A stretch of 63,599 nucleotides of DNA, taken from contig JAEWRY010000034.1 of the NCBI GenBank assembly GCA_023459875.1, positions 1 through 63,599 of the forward strand. Direction: 5' to 3'. The position numbers were made by a program, and so were the translations under genes. Below are positions 58,695 through 63,599 of this stretch, piece after piece. The stretch's first letter is position 1, and each line of letters opens with the position of its first letter. Source of the stretch: Bacillota bacterium (GTDB lineage Bacteria > Bacillota > Clostridia > Oscillospirales > Oscillospiraceae). The notes under the pieces were generated by a model that searched no databases, had not been told where the DNA came from, and saw only the letters and a program-made list of their open reading frames with translations.

Positions 58695-58890
58695 TGTCGA
58701 AAAAGTTCTTCGTCCTTTCGCCGGCGGCGAAAAGGTTTTGCGGATTTTAAGTTGCGCTTCGTGACCGAAATCCGCAAAAGGTTAATTACGAGTGCCTAGC
58801 GGGAATTCACTTCCCGCTAGGCACTCGTTGTGCGGCTCAAGAGAGCCGCTGCCATCGTACCGTTTTGTCGAAAAACATGGTTTTTCGACA
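58695..58890 (+). repeat. R1 hairpin repeat, copy F
   Basis: Uninterrupted 196-bp copy with perfect terminal inverted repeats TGTCGAAAAA and TTTTTCGACA. All five stems are present; the third has perfectly paired arms GAGTGCCTAGCGGGAA. It can serve as the reference copy. Confidence 0.9.
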
Positions 58891-58895
58891 GCCTC

Positions 58896-58927
58896 CCGCG
58901 CTTCCCCGCATCTGCGGGGAAGCGCGG
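58896..58927. terminator. GC-rich hairpin next to R1 copy F
   Basis: CCGCGCTTCCCCGCA and its exact complement with a 2-base centre. No T-run. Confidence 0.55.
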
Positions 58928-58948
58928 ATTGTGATTTGGAGCTGATCG

Positions 58949-59172
58949 TCACGCGAAGTCGATGGCGATGCTCAGTTCCTCCGCCTGACGGCGGATGGAC
59001 TCCAACGCGCCGCTGTCCGTAATGATGCGGGTGATGGTATCCATTTCGCAAACGGAGAACAGACTGCCCCGCCAAATTTGGTGTGGTCGGCCAACGCATA
59101 AACCTCGTTTGCAGCGCTGATAATCGCTTTCTTTACGTTGCGCTGATTAGTCCGTCTTTCTTTTGGAGTTTC
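58949..59172 (-). pseudogene. Remnant of a DeoR-family repressor (C-terminal end, frameshifted)
   Basis: On the minus strand one frame reads NVKKAIISAANEVYALADHTKFGG, the sugar-sensor core of DeoR/GlpR repressors, and after a shift at about 59075 another frame reads MDTITRIITDSGALESIRRQ and ends at a stop at 58949. The N-terminal HTH and first two-thirds are missing: the fragment starts directly at the terminator of the sigma-54 activator gene. Confidence 0.75.
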
Positions 59173-59180
59173 ATAAAGAA

Positions 59181-59207
59181 GCCTGCCGGAGCCTTATCGG
59201 AGCAGGC
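59181..59207 (-). terminator. Terminator of the sigma-54 activator
   Basis: GCCTGC/GCAGGC stem with an inner CCG/CGG pair, followed on the minus strand by TTCTTT. About 95 bases after the stop codon. Confidence 0.5.
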
Positions 59208-59302
59208 GCTTTGTTTCCATTCTCCTGTGAATCGGCAGATAAAATTTATACGGCTGAAGTTTTTTCCCGATTTTCAGATTTCACGTTCGGTTTTAAAATT
59301 TA

Positions 59303-60736
59303 TCAATTGATCATCCGTTCAACAACGATGTTATACTGCTTCATTTTTTTATAAAGGAGACTGCGCTCAATCTGCAGCTCCTCCGCCGCGCCCTTGATAT
59401 TGTTTTTATGCCGGTGCAGCGCTTCGCGGATGATCGCGGCTTCATAGTCGTCAACAATATCCCCCAGCCGTTTATGCTCGTATCCCTTCTGAGGATTATT
59501 GCTTTTCTTGGTTATGATCGGCGTGGGAAGATCGGTGACCCCGATCATGAACTTATCGCAGGAGGCATACGCGCTGGAGAGAACGTTGTTGAGTTCCCGG
59601 ACGTTGCCGGGCCAGGAATACTCCCGAAGACAATTTTTAACCTCGTCGGACAGAATAATCTTTGTTTTATATTTTTTGTTTAGCTGTTCGAGAAAGTAAT
59701 TTGCGTAGAGCAATATGTCGTCCACACGTTCCCTCAGAGGGATCATTTCAAAGCTGATCACGTTGAGCCGATAATAGAGGTCTTCGCGGAACGTCCCCTG
59801 TTTCATCATTTCCTGAAGGTTCTGCCGTGTCGCAGAAATTACCCGGACATCGATCGGAATTGGCTGTGTTCCGCCGATTTTCTCAATTTCCCGTTCCTGA
59901 AGAGTCCGGAGAAGCTTAACCTGAAGACTCAGCGGCATGTCCCCGATTTCATCCAGAAAAATCGTTCCGCCGTCCGCCAACTGGAATTTGCCGATTTTTC
60001 CGCCCTTCTTCGCCCCGGTGAACGCGCCTTCCTCATAACCGAAAAGTTCGCTTTCCAGCAGCTCGGAGGGAATCGCGCCGCAGTTGATGTTGATGAGCGG
60101 TTTATCCCGCCTGTCGCTCTCGAGATGAAGAGACTTGGCGAAAACTTCTTTTCCGGTTCCCGTTTCTCCGGTGATTAAGACCGGAAAGTCCGTTTTCGCA
60201 ATTCTAGCTCCTTTTTTTTTGAGTTCCACCAGTTTCGGATTGTTTCCGATCAGCTTGTCGAAGCCGCTGCCGCTGAACGTGCAGTCTTGATACGCTTCTT
60301 TATAGTACTTGACCTCTTCCATGAAGATTTTACTCGCCATGGACATTGTCCGCTGCTTGAACTTCATCTGCGCCGCCGCGCCCATCAGAGTTCCGTCCTC
60401 GTCAAAAATGCAGAACCTGTTGGCAATCGCGTAGGTTGCTTCCTTGCTTTCGCCATTCTTATCATCCGTCTTGCTGTTGAGCAGATAGGGCTGGAAATAG
60501 ACGCCGTTTGCGCCGTCACCCCGGTGCCGCGTCTTCAGCACCTCATACATTGAGGTGGTGGAAATGATTTCTCCGATCGGTTTTCCGATCGCGTGCTCTT
60601 TCGTCTCATGAAGAAATTTACAGTAATTGTCATTTATATCCCTGATTACGCCCTCGGCGTCGATGATAATAAAACCATCGTCGGTTTTATCCATCCATTC
60701 CTCAAAAATCAGTCGATATTTATGGTCTTCATTCAT
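59303..60736 (-). CDS. Sigma-54-dependent activator with PAS domain
   Basis: A 477-residue enhancer-binding protein. PAS domain at about 15-90 (DGFIIIDAEGVIRDINDNYCKFL). AAA+ domain with Walker A GETGTGKE near 170, the sigma-54 contact loop GAFTGA near 240, and Walker B TIFLDEIGDMP. C-terminal Fis-type HTH (NNIKGAAEELQIERSLLYKKMKQYN). No receiver domain, so it responds through PAS or the region between. The ATG at 60736 has GAGAGA upstream; a longer frame to 60802 is not supported. It is divergent from the acyl-CoA operon with a -24/-12 promoter, its probable target. Confidence 0.92.
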   Translation of the reverse strand: MNEDHKYRLIFEEWMDKTDDGFIIIDAEGVIRDINDNYCKFLHETKEHAIGKPIGEIISTTSMYEVLKTRHRGDGANGVYFQPYLLNSKTDDKNGESKEATYAIANRFCIFDEDGTLMGAAAQMKFKQRTMSMASKIFMEEVKYYKEAYQDCTFSGSGFDKLIGNNPKLVELKKKGARIAKTDFPVLITGETGTGKEVFAKSLHLESDRRDKPLININCGAIPSELLESELFGYEEGAFTGAKKGGKIGKFQLADGGTIFLDEIGDMPLSLQVKLLRTLQEREIEKIGGTQPIPIDVRVISATRQNLQEMMKQGTFREDLYYRLNVISFEMIPLRERVDDILLYANYFLEQLNKKYKTKIILSDEVKNCLREYSWPGNVRELNNVLSSAYASCDKFMIGVTDLPTPIITKKSNNPQKGYEHKRLGDIVDDYEAAIIREALHRHKNNIKGAAEELQIERSLLYKKMKQYNIVVERMIN

Positions 60737-60821
60737 ACAAATTCTCTCTCCCATAAATAAATGAATTCCATGGTGAAGGGTTCCAATACCGCAATTTCTC
60801 AATTTTTAATTTATTATGAAC

Positions 60822-60849
60822 ATTATAAGGGTAACACCGACGGCGTAAA
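60822..60849 (-). promoter_or_regulatory. Sigma-A-type promoter of the activator gene
   Basis: On the minus strand: TTTACG (60849-60844), 16-base spacer, TATAAT (60827-60822), about 80 bases before the ATG. Confidence 0.55.
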
Positions 60850-60960
60850 ATGGCAAGCATTATTTCATTAAAATTATTGCACATTGCTTATATTCAAAAA
60901 GTGAAAACGCTCTAAATTCGTCATTGTGTAAAATAAAGATGTGGAAGCAGAAATAATCTA

Positions 60961-61085
60961 CAATAAAAAATTTTGCTGCCAAAATAATTCGACAGTGTGT
61001 TAAAAAAGTAACAATGTGTCAAAAATGACACATTGTTATGTTAAACCCGATCGATCGATATAGTTCGCAATAAAAAATTTTTGCT
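60961..61085. repeat. Direct repeats flanking the enhancer site
   Basis: CAATAAAAAATTTTGCT (60961-60977) recurs with one extra T as CAATAAAAAATTTTTGCT (61068-61085). The pair brackets the 61009-61038 palindrome. Confidence 0.6.
61009..61038. promoter_or_regulatory. Perfect palindrome, likely enhancer site of the activator
   Basis: TAACAATGTGTCA, four A, then the exact complement TGACACATTGTTA: 13-bp arms. It is 93 bases upstream of the -24 box, the usual place for sigma-54 activator sites. Related half sites TGTGTTA and TGTGTAA are at about 60995-61001 and 60925-60931. Confidence 0.75.
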
Positions 61086-61087
61086 TA

Positions 61088-61104
61088 TGGAACTAGACGT
61101 TCCA
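61088..61104. promoter_or_regulatory. Short inverted repeat near the sigma-54 promoter
   Basis: TGGAAC-TAGAC-GTTCCA, 6-bp arms, between the enhancer and the -24 box. A second regulator may bind here. Confidence 0.4.
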
Positions 61105-61130
61105 GTATATGACAGCTTTTTTATTAAAAG

Positions 61131-61148
61131 TTGGCATTATATATGCAT
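61131..61148 (+). promoter_or_regulatory. Sigma-54 (-24/-12) promoter of the acyl-CoA operon
   Basis: TTGGCATTATATATGCAT: GG of the -24 box (61133-61134) and GC of the -12 box (61145-61146) are 12 bases apart as required. Matches to TGGCAC-N5-TTGCA are good. Expected start near 61157, leader of about 117 bases. Confidence 0.75.
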
Positions 61149-61273
61149 ATAATCCCCTACGGCATCGCGCAATGATGCATTTTGTCGGAAAGGAGGAGTC
61201 CCGGACCGTATCTCAGCGAAAACGGATCAGGGTCTTTTGGAAACGGAGAAAGACCTGGAAAGGAGAGGAACGA

Positions 61274-62416
61274 ATGAATTTTAGTCTGACCGAAGATCAA
61301 CTGGCGTTAAAGCAAATGGCAAAACAGTTTGCGGAAAAAGAGGTTACCGCGCGCGCCGCGGCGATTGACAGCGAGAGTGTTTTCCCTCAGGATCTCTTCG
61401 ACATGATGGTTCATATGGGATTCACCGGCCTTTGTGTACCCGAGGAATACGGAGGAAGTGGCGGCAACGATATGGACAAGGTGATCGTGGTGGAGGAAAT
61501 CGCGAAGAAATGCGCCACCACCGCGGCCGCGCTCTCCATTCACATGCTGTTCGCGTCCATCATTCTTAAGTTTGGTACCGAAGTGCAGAAGAAGAAATAC
61601 CTCCCTGAGGTAACGTCGGGCGGATGCCTTGCGGCCTTCGCGCTGACCGAGTCAGGAGCGGGCTCCGACGCGGGTTCGGCCAAGACCACCGCGATCCTGG
61701 ACGAAGCCGCCGGCGAATACGTCATCAACGGGACCAAATGCTTTATTACCGGCGGCGGCAGAGCCAAATATATTGCGGTTGTTGCGCTGACTCAGCCGGA
61801 AAAGAAACTCAAGGGATTCTCCTGTATCATCGTGGAAAAGGGTACTCCCGGTTTTTCCATCGGCAAAACAGAAGAAAAGATGGGACTGCACGGTTCCGAA
61901 ACCGTGGAATTAATTTTCGACAACTGCCGTGTCCCCAAGGAAAACCTGGTGGGGGAAGAGGGCAAGGGGTTCAAGTATGCGATGATCGGCCTGGACGGCG
62001 CGCGTATCGGTATCGCGGCGCAGGCGCTGGGAATCGCGGAAGGCGCGCTGGACGAGGCCGTCAAGTATATGCACCAGCGGGTGCAGTTCGGCAAGCCCAT
62101 CGGTGAGCTGGAAGGTCTGCAATGGTATATTGCCGACATGGCCACCAAAACCGAGGCTGCGAAGTGGCTGACCTATTACGCGGCCTACCTGAAGTCCGCG
62201 GGCCTGCCCCATACCAAGGAGGCGGCCATGGCAAAGCTCAACGCCTCGGAAAACGCCCGCTTTGTGACGAACCTTGCCCTTCAGATTCACGGAGGCTACG
62301 GCTATATGAAAGACTATCCGCTGGAGAGGATGTATCGGGACGCCAAGATCACGGAAATTTACGAAGGCACCTCGGAGATCCATAAGGTAGTGATTTCAAG
62401 GGCTGTTTTGGAGTAA
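61274..62416 (+). CDS. Acyl-CoA dehydrogenase
   Basis: FAD enzyme that oxidises acyl-CoA to enoyl-CoA; 380 residues, close to short-chain/butyryl-CoA dehydrogenases. FAD/substrate motifs: FALTESGAGSDAGS, TKCFITGGG, and RVQFGKPIGELEGLQWYIADMA. The catalytic Glu is in ITEIYEGTSEIHK near 365. ATG at 61274 has GGAGAGG upstream; the frame opens earlier (61109) but that part lies across the promoter. First gene of a three-gene operon. No electron-transfer flavoprotein genes are in the window, though they may follow. Confidence 0.93.
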   Translation: MNFSLTEDQLALKQMAKQFAEKEVTARAAAIDSESVFPQDLFDMMVHMGFTGLCVPEEYGGSGGNDMDKVIVVEEIAKKCATTAAALSIHMLFASIILKFGTEVQKKKYLPEVTSGGCLAAFALTESGAGSDAGSAKTTAILDEAAGEYVINGTKCFITGGGRAKYIAVVALTQPEKKLKGFSCIIVEKGTPGFSIGKTEEKMGLHGSETVELIFDNCRVPKENLVGEEGKGFKYAMIGLDGARIGIAAQALGIAEGALDEAVKYMHQRVQFGKPIGELEGLQWYIADMATKTEAAKWLTYYAAYLKSAGLPHTKEAAMAKLNASENARFVTNLALQIHGGYGYMKDYPLERMYRDAKITEIYEGTSEIHKVVISRAVLE

Positions 62417-62476
62417 TTCCAGAAATTAATGGACCGCTAAAAAGAAATTGGTTCATTAAGAAAGGACAGTAAAGGA

Positions 62477-63361
62477 ATGGGAAAAATGAATCTTGCGGAA
62501 GTTCTTGTCGGCAAAAAAATGGAACCTCGTTATATGGAGTACAATTGGCGCGATATCGCGCTGTACGCTCTGTCCGTCGGCGCCAAGCGCGAGGACCTCA
62601 TCTACACCTATGAAAAATATCTGAAAGCCATCCCCACCTATGGCGTTATCCCTTACTGGGGCACCGTGAATGTGAAGCCTTACCAGTGGATGCCGCTGCC
62701 CGCGTCCATGCTGGCGGACGAGATGATCAAGCCTACCATCTCCTTCCTCAACATGGATCACGAGATCATCATGCATAAGCCGATCGACCCCATTAAGGGT
62801 ACCTTCCAGTATCAGGACGTTATCACCGATGTGTATGACCGCGGCGAGGGCAAGGGAGCGGTAGTCAGAACCAAGGTGCTCGTCCGCGACGAAGCCGGAA
62901 ACGATGTCTGCACCAACTATTCCACCACCTTCTTCCATGAGGCCGGCGGCTTCGGCGGTCCCCCGATGCCCAAAAGTTCGGTGGATATCCCCGACCGCGC
63001 GCCCGACTATGAGGCTGACGATTACATCAGCCCCGTGCAGAACCTTCTCTACCGCCTGACCGGCGATACGAACCTTGTGCACGTAGATCCCGAATATGCC
63101 CGTAAGATGGGCTTCGAGACCTCCTTTATGCAGGGCCTGTGTTCCTTCGGTTTCTCCTGCCGCATGGCCATTGCCGCCCTCATCCCCGGCGAGCCCGAGC
63201 GGATGAAGCGCATGGCGGCGCAGATGAGCTCGGTGCTTTTCCCCGACACTCCGGTGCGCCTGCAGCTGTGGAAAATGGGCGAAGGCGTGGCTTACTTCCG
63301 TTTCATGAATCTCTCAAACGGCAAGCCGATTTTAAACCGCGGCGTGTTCGAGTGGAAGTAA
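62477..63361 (+). CDS. MaoC-like (R)-specific enoyl-CoA hydratase 2, double hotdog
   Basis: A 294-residue double-hotdog protein resembling the hydratase-2 domain of eukaryotic peroxisomal multifunctional enzyme 2. The hydratase-2 motif is YRLTGDTNLVHVDPEYARKMGF (near 190-212), with Asp and His present and Leu in place of the usual Pro. The following FMQGLCSFGF is also conserved. ATG 62477 is used; ATG 62486 (MNLAEV) is possible, with AAAGGA 9 bases before. It lies 60 bases after the dehydrogenase. Confidence 0.85.
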   Translation: MGKMNLAEVLVGKKMEPRYMEYNWRDIALYALSVGAKREDLIYTYEKYLKAIPTYGVIPYWGTVNVKPYQWMPLPASMLADEMIKPTISFLNMDHEIIMHKPIDPIKGTFQYQDVITDVYDRGEGKGAVVRTKVLVRDEAGNDVCTNYSTTFFHEAGGFGGPPMPKSSVDIPDRAPDYEADDYISPVQNLLYRLTGDTNLVHVDPEYARKMGFETSFMQGLCSFGFSCRMAIAALIPGEPERMKRMAAQMSSVLFPDTPVRLQLWKMGEGVAYFRFMNLSNGKPILNRGVFEWK

Positions 63362-63472
63362 TCCGAGTCCTTGCGGCTGAAGCAGTTGGAATAAATTAAC
63401 TGCATCCTGTGCAGGATATCCGTCGAAAGACGTATCCATAAATAAACTGGAAAGAAAATAGGAGGTATTCAG

Positions 63473-63599
63473 ATGAACAATTTACTCATGGAAGTCGAGA
63501 ACGAAATCGCAGTGGTAACGATCAATCGGCCCAAGTCCCTCAACGCCCTGAACAGCGCGACACTGGCGGAGCTGAACGAGTGCTTCGGCGAGATCGAGA
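63473..63599 (+). CDS. Enoyl-CoA hydratase/isomerase (crotonase), cut by window end
   Basis: Only the first 42 codons are present: MNNLLMEVENEIAVVTINRP, then KSLNALNSATLAELNECF, a clear crotonase-family start. GGAGGT is 7 bases before the ATG. Third gene of the acyl-CoA operon. Whether it is a hydratase or another crotonase cannot be told. Confidence 0.85.
   Translation, partial: MNNLLMEVENEIAVVTINRPKSLNALNSATLAELNECFGEIE

Larger units (their letters stand above)
58605..59302. other. Gap with hairpin, R1, GC hairpin and regulator remnant
   Basis: 698 bases without an intact gene. In order: GTGTCTCA hairpin (58659-58688), R1 copy F (58695-58890), a GC-rich hairpin (58896-58927), a DeoR remnant (58949-59172) and the terminator of the sigma-54 activator (59181-59207). 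Confidence 0.65.

Noticed and set aside
1..63599. tRNA, rRNA, integrase, att sites or prophage genes
   Set aside because: Looked for on both strands by eye; none recognised. Small RNAs cannot be excluded without a covariance search.

Overview
The window reads as chromosome of an anaerobic, Gram-positive-type Clostridia, most likely an Oscillospirales relative. This is inferred from moderately high GC, strong GGAGG ribosome sites, an S-layer-homology (SLH) surface protein, a DivIVA-like coiled-coil protein, a desulfoferrodoxin-type domain and butyrate-type acyl-CoA genes. No rRNA, tRNA, CRISPR array, prophage or complete insertion sequence was seen.

Layout. 1-5.7 kb: galE, an esterase, the wall precursor pair ddl-murF, and mtnA. 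5.8-12.5 kb: a tightly packed plus-strand run (ABC-F ATPase, YdcF-like protein, prfA, tsaC/ywlC, coaE, M18 aminopeptidase). 13-16.7 kb: minus-strand genes for a TSCPD protein, a split TauE/SafE permease, tcdA and a membrane-anchored parvulin foldase. 17-19 kb: an acyltransferase-like protein coupled to a zinc-ribbon membrane protein. 19.2-27.4 kb: a complete arginine cluster argG-H-C-J-B-D-F, giving glutamate to arginine except carbamoyl phosphate synthesis. 27.6-32.7 kb: DivIVA-like protein, ruvX, drug/metabolite exporter, NlpC/P60 hydrolase, a small protein and a membrane glycosyltransferase. 33-41 kb: a large XRE-type regulator divergent from a small protein and a 2023-residue SLH surface protein. 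41-44 kb: a TetR-apbE-FMN-binding protein-methyltransferase operon. 44-49 kb: a toroid-type protein with a macrodomain protein, an XRE-desulfoferrodoxin fusion coupled to an acetyltransferase, a HAD phosphatase and a universal stress protein. 49-54 kb: a Na,K-ATPase-like P-type pump with two TrkA-type proteins and a cupin. 54-58.6 kb: exporter, secreted stalk-domain protein and a zinc-ribbon membrane protein. 58.9-63.6 kb: a DeoR remnant, a PAS sigma-54 activator and, divergently, an acyl-CoA dehydrogenase / hydratase-2 / crotonase operon with a sigma-54 promoter and a perfect 13-bp-arm palindrome upstream.

The least explained content lies between genes. A modular family of hairpin-rich repeats (here R1) occurs six times, always at gene 3' ends and mostly between convergent genes. 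R1 has TGTCGAAAAA-type terminal inverted repeats and base-paired arms that vary in a compensatory way between copies. One copy carries a second, 254-bp hairpin element with its own 17-bp inverted ends and a 4-bp AAAT duplication; another copy keeps only half of that insert. A second palindromic repeat (R2) occurs five times and a GTGTCTCA hairpin three times, also mostly at 3' ends. Other items for follow-up are the XRE-desulfoferrodoxin fusion, the P2C-like pump operon, and the sigma-54 control region.

All calls come from reading the sequence. Family assignments rest on recognised motifs, not on searches.
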